From the NCBI GenBank assembly GCA_024811115.1, contig JAKOGH010000261.1:62001-126000 (forward strand): DNA of 64,000 bases. The letters run 5' to 3'. Made by a program: the position numbers and the translations under genes. The stretch comes from Terana coerulea (Eukaryota > Basidiomycota > Agaricomycetes > Polyporales > Phanerochaetaceae). This document shows, in pieces, positions 1 through 11,534 of the stretch; the stretch's first letter is position 1, and each line of letters opens with the position of its first letter. Under the pieces are notes generated by a model. It was not told where the DNA came from, ran no database searches, and saw nothing but the letters and a program-made list of their open reading frames with translations.

Positions 1-913
1 ATAATATAAGTACGAGGAGGGCAACAAAGGCCAACTCTCAGTAGACCTCACAAATCAGGCAGGCAGGTGCCAATACTTGTTCCCAATGACCAAGTTAGCA
101 TTGCTCCTATGTACAGTGTAGAGAATACATACCTTGTCCCCAATGACTAAGAGGTTGAGATGAGGGACAAGGCAAGAGAGTCCAGAGTGCTAAGTGTCCA
201 AGAACATAGGAAGAATTGAGCTACATTTGGGTGCTAAGCGCCGGGATCATCGGAATGAAGTCCAGAGGCTCTGGAGCTGCTACCAAGTCGTATATCTGTG
301 CTAAACAAAATGCGAGAAAATGAAAAATAATACTATGTATGCATGTCCATCTGCAACAATGACCTGTGAGTAGACTGTGACAATTTGCTTTGGTTGGTAA
401 AGTACAGTATTTGGGCTTGTTTATGAGGGCAATTTAAGCTGGTTTATGCTCAATAGCATTAGCCAATATTTTCAGGTTTTATCACATCTATTTGCAAACT
501 CTATAGTATAATTTAATGGATAGCACTTTCTAAAAGCACTAATTTATTGCTAATGAGTCAAGCCAGCTTATATGAAGAAAAACCCACCTATACCTAAAAT
601 CTTTCAAGAAATTAGCAAATGTGAACAAAGAAATCATACTTGCCATGCCTAAGCAATGGCCTATTTGACCCAGGTATGCTATCCAACAAGCAGTAATTCA
701 TTTTATTACAGTAGATCCACTGAAATCCCAGTAGACCACAGTACTAACCTGCTGGCACATAGATCAGTAGACCCTACCTGTATGCAAGTTTTTGTCTGAG
801 AAGTCTGAGAAGTCACACAAGGGACACAAAAACAAAGCCCAACAACCAGTGCTAACACCATGTAATAGTGACCAGTTGTGCAAGAGCTCTATCTTACAAT
901 TGATGTACTACTT
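1..913. other. AT-rich intergenic stretch, no gene seen
   Basis: No reading frame with recognisable protein similarity was found on either strand. The stretch is visibly more AT-rich than the rest of the window. It holds two near-identical phrases, around 69-90 and 129-152 (both contain tgt(t/c)cccaatgac(c/t)aag), and the octamer agtagacc several times (about 40, 730 and 768). These could be remnants of a decayed repeat, but there are no clear terminal repeats or transposase fragments. Confidence 0.5.
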
Positions 914-1823
<910 letters not shown>

Positions 1824-1952
1824 TTAGGGGAGAAGTGATGGGCGGGGATTATCGGGAGAACGATCACGTGCCAGATCTATGATCTCATGTTCCCCAGGAA
1901 TATTTCTTCGCTTCGTCCTCACACTCTCTCACCCACTCCCCTCCGAACTGCC

Positions 1953-3819
1953 ATGTCTGCCACCGCATTCCGCTCCCTTACCCGCCAGGTCTGCTCTCTG
2001 CCCACCACTCGGTCTGCTCTTTGCTAAACAATGTGTCTAGGCGCCCCGGTCGTCCTTCGCCCGGTCTGTCCGCTTCGCCTCCACTGGCAAGCAGCAGACC
2101 CTCAAGGAGAGGGTTTCTGAGCTCATTCCCAAGGAGCTCGAAAACGTACGTGCTCCTCAATGCAGCCTCCAGCTACTGCCCACTCATTCAGCGATTAGGT
2201 GAAAGCCGCTCGGGCAGCGCACGGTAAAAAGTCCTTCGGACCCGTCCTTGTGGACCAACTCTATGGGTACACGGCTTCATTTACCATTGCCGCTGAAGTC
2301 TAATACAGTGAATAGTGGTATGCGTGGACTCCCTGCTCTGATTTGGGAGGGCTCCGTGCTTGACCCAGGTACGTCATCCCACTCTGTCTCTGCCAGCGCG
2401 TTAACCACGATGTAGAGGAGGGTATCCGCTTCCGCGGAAAGACTATCCCCGAAATTCAGGAGGCACTTCCCAAGGCACCTGGTGGCAAGGAGCCTCTCCC
2501 AGAGGCCCTCTTTTGGCTCCTCCTCACCGGTGAGGTTCCCACTCAAGAACAAGTTACCGCCCTGTCCAAGGACTGGGCCGCCCGAGCTGCGCTTCCTGAG
2601 TTCGTCGAGGAGCTGCTGGACCGATGCCCTCCCACTCTCCACCCCATGAGTCAGTTCAGTTTGGCTGTCACTGCGGTAAGTCCGAGCATTTACCAAGTAC
2701 CTGCTGGATACTAATAGCTTCGTAGCTGAACCACGACTCGACCTTCGCCAAGGCTTACGCACAAGGTATATCAAAGAAGGAATATTGGGGACCTGTTTTC
2801 GAGGATTGCATGGACCTGTATGTTCTCCACAATGCCGTGAAGATTAGAAGTGACCAAACATCTCTGCAGGATTGCCAAGCTTCCCAACATTGCTGGTCGC
2901 ATTTATCGCAATGTCTACGGTGGAGGCAAGCTTCCCGCCATTGACGCTAGCAAGGATTATTCTGCCAATCTGGCGACCCTCCTTGGGTTCGGCGATAACG
3001 AGCCGTTCGTCGAATTGCTTCGTCTGTACATCACAATTCACAGGTCGGTTCGGGTGGTTCTTTCCTACATCCGCTCGATGGCTCATTGCTTCCTTCTAGT
3101 GATCACGAGGGAGGTAACGTCTCCGCGCACACTGGCAAGCTTGTCGGTTCTGCCCTCTCTGATCCCTTCCTGGCCTTTGCTGCCTCCTTGAACGGTCTCG
3201 CAGGACCACTCCACGGTCTCGCTAACCAGGAGGTTCTTGTCTGGTTGCGCAAGATGCAGTCAACAATTGGCGAGAATGCCTCTGACGATGCGGTGAAGGA
3301 GTACGTTTGGTCCACCCTCAAGGGCGGCCAAGTCGTTCCAGGCTACGGCCACGCCGTTCTCAGAAAGACCGATCCCCGCTACACTGCTCAGCGCGAGTTC
3401 GCTCTCAAGCATCTCCCCGACGACCCCATGTTCAAGTTGGTCGGCCAGATTTACAACTTGGTACCTGACATTCTGCTCGAGGTACGCACATTGCATGGAA
3501 TTACATGATTGCCCAGTGCTTACATGCTCTCTACTCCAGGCCGGCAAGGCTAAGAACCCCTGGCCTAACGTCGACGCCCATTCCGGCGTTCTCCTTACTC
3601 ATTACGGCTTGAACCAGATGAACTTCTACACTGTTCTATTTGGTGTGTCGCGTGCGTTCGGTGTTGCTGCCCAGTTGATCTGGGACCGCGCCCTTGGTGC
3701 TCGTGAGTGTCTTGGCTATCGTGCGAGTTATCATGTACTGAACAACGTCTCTAGCCCTTGAGCGGCCCAAGTCATATTCCACCGCTGCCATCGAGACAAT
3801 CTTCAAGGATAAGAACTAA
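1953..3819 (+). CDS. CIT1: Citrate synthase, mitochondrial
   Basis: Condenses acetyl-CoA with oxaloacetate in the TCA cycle in the mitochondrial matrix. The first exon ([12 protein letters not shown]) and the start of the second ([15 protein letters not shown]) form a basic, Ser-rich targeting peptide. At least seven short introns split the gene. Landmarks in order are the [12 protein letters not shown] and [14 protein letters not shown] helices, the [13 protein letters not shown] segment, [30 protein letters not shown] with the catalytic His, and [11 protein letters not shown] with the catalytic Asp. The protein ends [13 protein letters not shown]. About 470 aa, as expected for eukaryotic type I enzymes. 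No frame break was seen. Divergent from TRM8. Confidence 0.96.
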
Positions 3820-4165
3820 AACATTTGTGCGCTTGGCTGTCGTGTCTGCTTCCGGATTGGTAGTTCTGTTCTATGCTTCCTGTGGTACCTTATATACTAT
3901 GATCAATGATTCGTATATGTTATTCTAGTCATACGACTGCGTTTTCCGTTAAGATTCGAGTGAACTTGTGAGAGGTTGATCAAAGCGAGTTCAGGTTGGC
4001 TGAGTAGATGACTGTGGGGAAACAGTCCTGCTCCGTTCCAATGACGCTCACCATTCGCTCTCTGCATCTTCCACTCGTCCGTCGAACTCCGCACTCGTGA
4101 AACAACCTTCGCTCTCTGACACTCATTGCGTCCTTTCCCTGCAACCTTCCACATTCTCGTATACT
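3820..4165. other. Intergenic, CIT1 3' UTR and zinc-finger gene promoter
   Basis: 346 bp between two genes on the same strand. The frame opening at 4097 reads through to the zinc-finger CDS, but the residues before 4166 look like 5' UTR. No other structure was seen. Confidence 0.5.
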
Positions 4166-4996
4166 ATGTCGGACGTACGCGCAATGCTCAAGGCCAAGCG
4201 GCAGGAAGTTCGAGTCAAGCACCCACTAGCCTCGTACAGCGCAAGCGGACAACTGCGGTGTCTTGCGTGCGGCACCATCGTTAAACACGCGTCGTCCTGG
4301 GATGGGCACGTCGGCAGCAAAGCGCACCGCACAAACGCCGCGAAGCTCAGAGAAGAGGAGCAGAAACGCGCCGCACGCGCAGAGGCGGAGGCAGAAGCCG
4401 CTGCTCGCGCTCAAACTCAGCACAAACGCAAGCCTGACGAGAGCGAGTCTCCTGAGCCGGAAGGCAAGAGGAGACGGCTCGACGACGAGGGCACGCCGCA
4501 GCCTGCCCAGGGCTTCCCGACGGACTTCTTCTCTGACCCGAACCATGCGCCTCCACCACCTCCGTCGGACGACGAGGACGATGCGGAGGGCGAGCAGCCG
4601 CCCGCTCCTACGTCGTCGATGGGTGCGCTGAGTGTAGCAGATCTGGAGTGGGAGCAATTTCAGAAGACGGTGTTGGTTCCGGACACAACGGACGCCAGCG
4701 AAACGTATGAACGTGCTACAGTATTTGCAGAGCCTGCCCTCGCGGACGAGGTCCCGGAAGGGTTCCCTCCAAAGTCAGAAGATGACGCCGCACCTGAAGT
4801 AGAGGAGGAGCTGACAGAGGCACAAAAGAGGCAGAAGAGAGAACAGGAAGACCGCGAGATTATCATGGACAGGCTCCTCGAGGAGGAGAGGGCACAGGAG
4901 GAGGCGGACGCGAAAGTTACCATGCTCAAGAGCAGATTGGACGCGTTGCGAAAACAGCGGGAGGCCAGGAAAGCAGCGAAGGGGAAGGCTGTATAA
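4166..4996 (+). CDS. ZNF830/CCDC16-like C2H2 zinc-finger protein
   Basis: Single-exon gene, 276 aa from the ATG at 4166. The in-frame ATG at 4097 would add 23 residues with no family support. The N-terminus MSDVRAMLKAKRQE is followed at about residues 30-60 by one C2H2 finger of the matrin/U1 type (LRCLACGTIVKHASSWDGH, then H in SKAHR). Next come a long Glu/Ala coiled coil, a basic KRRR patch, a Pro/acidic linker and a C-terminal coiled coil (EEERAQEEADAKV..). The order finger, acidic middle, coiled coil matches ZNF830, a nuclear protein linked to spliceosomal complexes and genome stability in animals. Its role in fungi is inferred only. Confidence 0.75.
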   Translation: MSDVRAMLKAKRQEVRVKHPLASYSASGQLRCLACGTIVKHASSWDGHVGSKAHRTNAAKLREEEQKRAARAEAEAEAAARAQTQHKRKPDESESPEPEGKRRRLDDEGTPQPAQGFPTDFFSDPNHAPPPPPSDDEDDAEGEQPPAPTSSMGALSVADLEWEQFQKTVLVPDTTDASETYERATVFAEPALADEVPEGFPPKSEDDAAPEVEEELTEAQKRQKREQEDREIIMDRLLEEERAQEEADAKVTMLKSRLDALRKQREARKAAKGKAV

Positions 4997-5062
4997 TTAT
5001 CGATATTGTACTATCGCTGTAAGGTGAAATATACACTCTATGATACATAGCGGCACATGCAC

Positions 5063-6370
5063 TCATGTACTCTCGGTCTCAGACTCCTGTTTCTCTTTCA
5101 TGCCCGGAATCCATGACGTCCAATCCATGCCCTGCTTGTGGAACATCATTAGCCCAAGTATCACTGGAAGATACCAGAGGCAATGTTGCCAGACCGCCCT
5201 CGCCTGCTTCTCCCCGCCGAACTTCCAAAACGCCCAAGCAGCGCGTACGCCGACCAGGCTGGGCACGATGCTTGTGAGGGCAAAGGTCCAAGTGGTGAGA
5301 CCAGAGAGGGGTATGAGGATAGAGCAGACGGAGGTCAATATTATTGAGTGCCTGAAAGCAACAAGGCTGTTCTTCACTGGATTTATGACCGAGAGCATGT
5401 GGTAGCCTGCTTGTGCGTACGAACTGCGGACAATGTGCGAGAGCGAATTGAAGTGAGGGAATTGCCAGCTGAATAGTAGCATGAAAAGCGCAAGCGGGCC
5501 CAGTGGATTGTTGATGAGTGAAAGATCGATTGTGGACGTTGTAGTGAGGAAAGAGGGTAGAAAGAGCTCGATAGGATATGTTGACGATGGCAGCAGCTGC
5601 CCCCCGCATGCCGTCCAGCCCATAAGTGGTGGTATGGCACCTACAACGGCGCCGACCCACGTGTTCCATACACTTGTCCGCTTCATCCACGTATATGCCC
5701 CTGCGTAAAGCGCGATATTTGCAACCCCCAAAAGTGCGGTTGTTGGGTTGACCATTGTCCATAGAAGCCCTGTTCCCACTACGCCAGTGGCAACACCGAA
5801 GGCTGTCGCATGTAAAGGACTGATCGCCTTGCGAACCAGCGGACGGTTTCGCGTTCGAGCCATTTGCGCGTCGTAGGGCACTTCTTGCAACTGGTTGAAC
5901 GTGTTCGCGGACGCGGAGCAGAAGGTGGTGCCGGCGGCGGTAGACAGGAGAACAGGAACAGTGGTGGACAAAGGAGAGACAGCGACGCCGGCCATGGCGG
6001 TGAGCACCACCAGGACAGTGAGGCGTGACTTAGCAAGTTGAGTGTAGACCTTTAACAGTCTCCGGGGTGTGAGGACCTCGACTTCGCGGTATCCTACAAG
6101 CGATGTTGGGGCGGCCGTAGGTGGAGGAGACTCCTCCGAGACGGTTGATGCAACATAACGCACCGCACTCACGGTTGGCATCTTGGTGAGTGGTTTATCG
6201 GATGCTTTCCAGAGTCCATTATGGAAGAAGAACGAGCTGAAATTGGCAGGGCTTGACTTGGCTCGGATAGAGGACAAATGCCTTGTAGCCGTGAACGGCG
6301 CAGGCTTGGATGCACATCCAGCACAAACGTACGAAACGAGACGAGTAGATCTCGGTAACATCCTGACCAC
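5063..6370 (-). CDS. COX10: Protoheme IX farnesyltransferase, mitochondrial
   Basis: Transfers a farnesyl group to heme B to give heme O, the first step of heme A synthesis for cytochrome c oxidase. Intronless frame of 435 aa. The N-terminal ~100 residues are rich in Arg/Ser and fit a mitochondrial presequence. The prenyltransferase core starts near YTQLAKSRLTVLVVLT, carries the diagnostic NQLQEVPYDAQMARTRNRPL motif (prenyl diphosphate site) and then shows about eight membrane helices (LLGVANIALYAGAYTW, WNTWVGAVVGAIPPLMGW and others). Start chosen at 6370; a second ATG (MLPRST) lies 9 nt downstream. Convergent with the zinc-finger gene, 66 bp apart. Confidence 0.95.
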   Translation of the reverse strand: MVRMLPRSTRLVSYVCAGCASKPAPFTATRHLSSIRAKSSPANFSSFFFHNGLWKASDKPLTKMPTVSAVRYVASTVSEESPPPTAAPTSLVGYREVEVLTPRRLLKVYTQLAKSRLTVLVVLTAMAGVAVSPLSTTVPVLLSTAAGTTFCSASANTFNQLQEVPYDAQMARTRNRPLVRKAISPLHATAFGVATGVVGTGLLWTMVNPTTALLGVANIALYAGAYTWMKRTSVWNTWVGAVVGAIPPLMGWTACGGQLLPSSTYPIELFLPSFLTTTSTIDLSLINNPLGPLALFMLLFSWQFPHFNSLSHIVRSSYAQAGYHMLSVINPVKNSLVAFRHSIILTSVCSILIPLSGLTTWTFALTSIVPSLVGVRAAWAFWKFGGEKQARAVWQHCLWYLPVILGLMMFHKQGMDWTSWIPGMKEKQESETEST

Positions 6371-6530
6371 AATACTCAGTACGTCAAGACACTTTGCAGA
6401 GTCAGACTCAGAGACTTACAGGTCTCTGCGGTTCCGCCGTGACGGACTCGAGCGAGCACGTTCAAGCCGGAAATTCCCAGGATGGGCAAGGGGATGCAAA
6501 AATAAAATCCTATACGTGAGGCCATAAAAT

Positions 6531-6557
6531 CCGAATAACGGCCCTTGGGGGACCCCC
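6531..6557 (+). repeat. Direct repeat copy A
   Basis: Matches 7178..7204 at 23 of 27 positions in the same orientation. Both copies contain ATAACG followed by a near-palindrome CCCTYGRGGG and then ACCCCC. Weaker similarity continues about 20 bp upstream (TATA..G, A-run, TCC). Confidence 0.5.
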
Positions 6558-7177
6558 TCCCCCTTCGGCACATTCCGATCATTCCCACGGTCTATATATG
6601 GTATCTCGGATCACGTTCAGCGCGGCCGTCAGTGGACGGCAGTGCCCGCCGCACTCGGTCACGTCGAGTGCTCCTTCTTCCTTGCGCGTGTTGTAGGTGC
6701 AAGCTGTGCGAAGCAACTCAGTATTTTACTGTGGACCTTCAGCAGGCTAATGTTGCGAAATATTATTTGTGAGAGTTGGTGAATCATCAGTGATATCAGT
6801 TCAGCTCAGGCCAGCAAATATCCCTGAGCTATGATTCAGAACATCAATATTGTTATTGTGTTATATTGCTCAACCCATGTCACCCAGCATATAGAGCTGC
6901 CGGTAGCTAAGACTTATCCTCTGAAGGGTTCTGGACCGAGGTGTCGGCACGGCTAGAATAACATTGTTACCCCAGTGACTTGTCACCGTCACTGAGTTGA
7001 AGCAAGTATACAGTGCATAAGTAATGGTGTGACCGTTACTCACCCAATCCAACCACACCGAGCTCTTGGGCGTAGAAACACGTATGAAAGAGGCTTGCGT
7101 GTTCGTAAAAGTCATGTACGAGCTATTTTATGCCTCGAAGATACCATACTATGAGATTATATGCTCTGGAAAAAATC

Positions 7178-7204
7178 CCGGATAACGTCCCTCGAGGGAC
7201 CCCC
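7178..7204 (+). repeat. Direct repeat copy B
   Basis: Partner of 6531..6557. In this copy the palindrome CCCTCGAGGG is perfect. It lies about 230 bp upstream of the U1-70K start codon. Confidence 0.5.
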
Positions 7205-7433
7205 CTCCCTGCCCCACGTCAGGGCGCTTACGGGTGCATGCCCCTTGAGGATGGGGGTTGTCCAAGCCGAGCGCCTGCGGGATGCTGCGTTTGTCTCTCA
7301 TCCACCAACACGTCGGGAGTACCACCGACGCAGGCCTCCCCATTCAGGCTCCACGTCTTCCCTTCTGTTTAATATCTAGCCTGGCATACTCTAATAACTT
7401 TGCCTAAGTGACTCCCTCCTACGCCCCGCCAAC

Positions 7434-8885
7434 ATGCCCGGCACACATCTCCTTCCGCCAAACCTGCTCAAGCTCTTTGCACCACGCCCACCGCTTCCGT
7501 ATACCCGCCCCCTCGACCGGGATATTGACCGCGTCCGAAACAAAAACGTTGATGGGGTAGCATCGTTGCTCGCGAGTCTGACAGAAGAGAAGACTCAGGG
7601 CTTGATTATTGCTGGGGAAGGCGAGGGGATGGAGGAGGGCGAAGAGCCCACATACACACACGCGGAAGAAACCAAACGCGCTATTCGTAGGGATGAGAGG
7701 AAGAAGAAGAAGGCCGAGGAGTTCAAGGCCGCAAAGGACACATGTACGCTTTTGTCCGGCTGTTTGGTGTACTACGTATTGAATGCTGATTGCCTACGTA
7801 TAGACAAGCCAGCAGACGACCCTGAAGCTGTCGGGGACCCGTACAAGACTCTGTTCATATCCCGACTGGTATGTAGTTTCGGATTGTAAGCTCAGCAGAC
7901 CTCCCCTGATTTAGGTATTCCAGCATAAAAGCGCTACCGACAGCGACCTGAGACGAGATTTCGAGGGATTTGGAAGTATTGAGAGGATAAGGATAGTACG
8001 GGACAAGAAGGGGCGTAGTAGAGGCTACGCCTTTATCGTCTTCGAGCGCGAACGTGACATGAAAGGTAAAGACACCAACTTCCTATCTGCTACATAATTA
8101 ACCACAGGATTTACGGACGGTTTGTATTCGTTCCCTTTCTACCCCTCGCAGCTGCTTACAAGGATTCCGATCGACTCCATATTATGGGCAAGCGCGTCTT
8201 AGTCGACGTCGAACGAGGCCGAACTGTGCGGGGATGGAAGCCACGTCGCCTTGGTGGTGGTCTTGGCGGCCGGCCGAAACCAGAGCCTCCCGTACCTGCG
8301 TTTGTGGGCGGCGGTGACCGAGGTGGACGCGGAGGCTTCCGTGGAGGCGGAGGCGGAGGCGGCTTCCGTGGAGGTGACCGTGGTGGTTTCCGAGGGGGGC
8401 GCGGTGGTGGCTTCCGTGGAGGAGGCGGCGGATTTGGCGGTGATCGTGGTGGCTTCCGTGGTCCTCGAGACGACTTTGGCGGTGGCGGCCAAAGAGGCGG
8501 TTTTGGTGGAGGTGGAGGCTTCAGGTTGGCCTAGTATCTCTGCAAAACGTTGTCAGTTACTAACATGGCACTTCTTTCTCGCAGAGGCGGTCGTGGCGGC
8601 GGTATCGGATATCAAGGTGGCGGATTCAACGACCAAGGGCCTGGAGGATTCGGAGGACCTGGCGGACATCCTAATGGACCTTCAGGTGGGCCGGGTGGGT
8701 ATGGGGGCCCGCCTGGTGGTGGTTATGGTGGTCCTGGTGGTCCCGGAGGACCTGGAGGACCTGGTGGGTACGGACCTCCTGGAGGAGGGTATGGTGGTGG
8801 TGGTGGTGGATATCGTGGCGATCTCAAGCGTGAAGGTGGCCCTGGTGGGTATGATGACCGCGACGCAAAGCGTCCTCGCTATTAG
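7434..8885 (+). CDS. SNRNP70: U1 snRNP 70 kDa protein
   Basis: Core protein of U1 snRNP that binds U1 stem-loop I and helps define 5' splice sites. Exons 7434..7743, 7804..7868, 7924..8065, 8152..8524 and 8585..8885 give 396 aa in frame. The N-terminal tail is typical ([18 protein letters not shown]). The RRM spans about residues 105-190, with RNP2 in KTLFISRL and RNP1 in RGYAFIVF. It is followed by the hallmark [28 protein letters not shown]. The C-terminus is one long RGG/FRGG and GGP-rich tail ending DAKRPRY, in place of the RS/RE repeats of metazoans. Convergent with COX6B. Confidence 0.95.
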
Positions 8886-9334
8886 GTCTATCGTACTCAG
8901 GCAAGACCGCGGACCCGCAAGCTAAACGTCGATGTTGCGGCACGTATTGCTATTCTTCTCTTCCTGTTGTTTTATTCCGCTCTTCCCACTCTTCTTTTAT
9001 GCGTAAGTATCGCCTCCGCCCTGTAGCCTTCAGTTCTCGAGTGCGAACAATAGTACAGGAAGACTCCAAAAAGAGCCTTACGTCGTAGGTGAGAAGAAGG
9101 TCAGTCTATTGTAGCAAATGACTTGCATAATGCATTGTATGAACAATCAACTATGACATTGAAATATGCACCAGCTACAGAGCTCTGTTACACATGGCAA
9201 GGCAGGTGATGCCTTGACTGGTCTGTAAGACAGTGACAGTGTATAACGACAGTGGGCAACAAATATGAGCGTATCTCGACTTCCGGTTTATATTGCAACT
9301 GTCTTCGTGCAACTCTAGGCTACCCTACATTCGT
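8886..9334. other. Intergenic between convergent genes
   Basis: 449 bp holding the 3' UTRs of U1-70K and COX6B. No gene or repeat was seen. Confidence 0.5.
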
Positions 9335-9867
9335 TCAAGGCTCGAGGGAGGCAGGGAAGTTGCCGTTCTCCCGTTGCTCATCCCACTTGGCAATCTGAAC
9401 TGAGGTCAGCAATGCGCGCATCTCAGAAAACGTCAAAGCCTACTAACCCATTCGTCTGCAGGATTTGAGGCGTTACGAATCAACCAATAAGTACTAATTG
9501 CAGTGTGAATAATGGCAACCACATACTAGGGCAGAGCGAGTTGTAAGCGCGTTTGAACTGCTTGCACGGCGCGAAGTCCTCGCCCTTGGCCGCGATGCAC
9601 TTGAAGTAGTCGGTATAATTCTGGAAGCTGGAAGCCGGTGAGTTAATGTTGACGTAGAGTATGCCAGTACGCACCAGTGCCTCGTTTGGTTGGTATTGGG
9701 GAAACGAGCTGTGGTTTGTGGAAATGTTATAGAATATGACGATAGAGCGGACGAAAACGACCAACCGTCGAAGCCCGCGGTTTGCAGGATGTACTTGCTG
9801 CGGCCAACGTTAGCCAGGTCAATGTGTGGTGCGCAAGTCAAGTGTACCTGGAGAGCTCCTCAGACAT
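9335..9867 (-). CDS. COX12: Cytochrome c oxidase subunit VIb
   Basis: Small intermembrane-space subunit of complex IV. The 84-aa protein is split over six exons: complement 9848..9867, 9766..9797, 9675..9708, 9527..9627, 9448..9455 and 9335..9394. The total is 255 nt and every junction keeps frame. The product starts MSEELSSKYILQTAGFDGRFPN. It contains both conserved cysteine pairs, CFQNYTDYFKC (CX9C) and CKQFKRAYNSLC (CX10C), and ends NEWIAKWDEQRENGNFPASLEP. The fifth exon is only 8 nt. Divergent from PRP18 over 219 bp. Confidence 0.95.
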
Positions 9868-10086
9868 GGTGGGTGTGGCGAGAGGTCGTGGAAGACGAGA
9901 CGGCGGAAGTGCGAGGTTGTGTTGTAACAAGCGGCCGGGAATTGGCGGAAGGCGCGCAAAAGGCAGGAGCGTTCTCGGCTGAGCGGCCGCGGCCCTCGAC
10001 CAAACGCTCTCCGGACATCCTCTTTCAGTCAAGCCGCGCACTCATTCAATTCGGCCCCTACCCAACATCTACATTGCCAAGTCATC

Positions 10087-11411
10087 ATGGATGCACTGAA
10101 AGCCGAGATTGCTTCGAAGCGCAAGGCATTGCAGGAGACACCCGCCGATGCGCGGCCTAACAAGTACATGCGACGTGGAGACATCGAACGTTTGAAGGAG
10201 GAGCAGGAGCGTAAAACCAAGGAAGAGACGGAGACGAAAGCGAGGGAGGAGCGAGAAAAGCAGGAGACGGGGCGACCTGCAAAAGCTGCGAAAGGAAAAG
10301 TGAGTGTCACTTCTACGTGCAGATGGACTTCAATCTCATTTGTGGATGGAGAGTAGAGTCCTTCGCGGTCCATTCCTGGCTCCCCCATCCAGATGCATTG
10401 AAAGATGCGGAGTCAGCAGACGGCTCGTCGTCTACCACTTTCAACATCTCAAATGAGGAGGCCATTCGCCGCCTTCGTGCGAAAGGTCAGCCTGTACGAC
10501 TGTTTGGCGAGTCAGACCGGGACAGGCGACTGCGGCTGCGTGCTCTGGAATTGATTGAAGAGAAGGAGCATGAAAGACACGGTGGCCAGAATGACTTCAA
10601 GAAAGCGTTGGAAGATGTCGAGAGCCGAGCTCAGGACATGGACGAAAAGACCCGCAAGAAAGAAGGCTCCGAAGGGAAGGGTGCAGAGATTCTTGACCTC
10701 GAACTCATCAAGATGGATCCTAACAGGCTCTATCCTATTATTTACTACGCTCTGAAGAGGACACTCAAAGAGTGGGAAGAATGGATGGACGACCGGCCTG
10801 GTCCGTGTGTGTTTCAATGCGCCTTTGACAACCACTGATATTCTCTCCACAAAATAGAACAGGTTAAGAGGACTGCCCAAGGAAAGCTTGCTGCTGCTAC
10901 TCAGTTGCAGTCAGCGGAATACATGAAGCCGTTGTTCAAGTTGCTCCGCTCCAGAGTACGTAATACCTCATTTATGTCGCTCTGTCTGCTAAGCGTCATG
11001 TGTAGTCATTACCGCCGGATGTACTTGCGCGTATCGCGGAGATTGTTCACCATATGCAAAAACGACAGTATCAGAGAGCAAACGACTCGTATCTGCGACT
11101 CTCGATTGGCAACGCGCCTTGGCCTATCGGCGTTACCATGGTTGGGTAGGTGTCGTCTTCAATAACATATCTATGTTGCTCATATTGCGTCTGCAGTATC
11201 CATGAGCGTTCTGCTCGAGAGAAGATTTCTGCAGACCAAGTCGCACATGTCCTTAACGATGAAGTGAGCCGGAAGTACATTCAGTCACTCAAAAGGTGAG
11301 TTGTAGGTAGCCACTTTTGTTCATCGCATGTTCTGACGCCTACACCTCAGACTTTTGACTTTCTCTCAGACCAAATACCCGCCTGAGGATGTTACGCAGC
11401 TTATGGGATGA
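10087..11411 (+). CDS. PRP18: Pre-mRNA-splicing factor 18
   Basis: Second-step splicing factor associated with U5 snRNP/Slu7. Exons from the second on are firm: 10393..10800, 10858..10955, 11006..11145, 11197..11295 and 11351..11411. The N-terminal exon starts [17 protein letters not shown] and has the conserved [16 protein letters not shown]. The PRP4/PRP18 module is [34 protein letters not shown]. The Prp18 helical domain includes [24 protein letters not shown] and ends [13 protein letters not shown]. The first intron is unclear. The best-looking donor (GTGAGT at 10300) breaks frame with acceptor 10392, whereas donor 10304 (GTGTCA) keeps frame and gives 340 aa. Confidence 0.92.
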
Positions 11412-11534
11412 GAATTCTTACTATTATATTCATCGGTTATCGTGTGCTAGTACGTCCGGATCGCTTTGTGTCTCACTCACTTTTACTACGGTTAATTGCT
11501 ATAGTGCGAGTCTTACTTGGCACTTGAATGTGAT

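Larger units (their letters stand above)
6371..7433. other. Long divergent intergenic region COX10/U1-70K
   Basis: 1.06 kb with no credible coding frame. It separates two divergent genes and is much longer than the other divergent spacers here (140-620 bp). A 27-bp direct repeat lies about 650 bp apart inside it and is entered separately. The extra length may reflect an old insertion. Confidence 0.5.

Noticed and set aside
1..913. Transposon at the left edge
   Set aside because: Some repeated words, but no terminal repeats, target duplication or transposase fragment.
8320..8870. Gly-rich tandem DNA repeat as a minisatellite
   Set aside because: The periodicity follows the RGG/GGP codons of the U1-70K tail, so coding explains it.
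9690..10160. 156-codon plus-strand ORF over COX6B and the PRP18 start
   Set aside because: It overlaps six verified COX6B exons on the other strand and has no family similarity.
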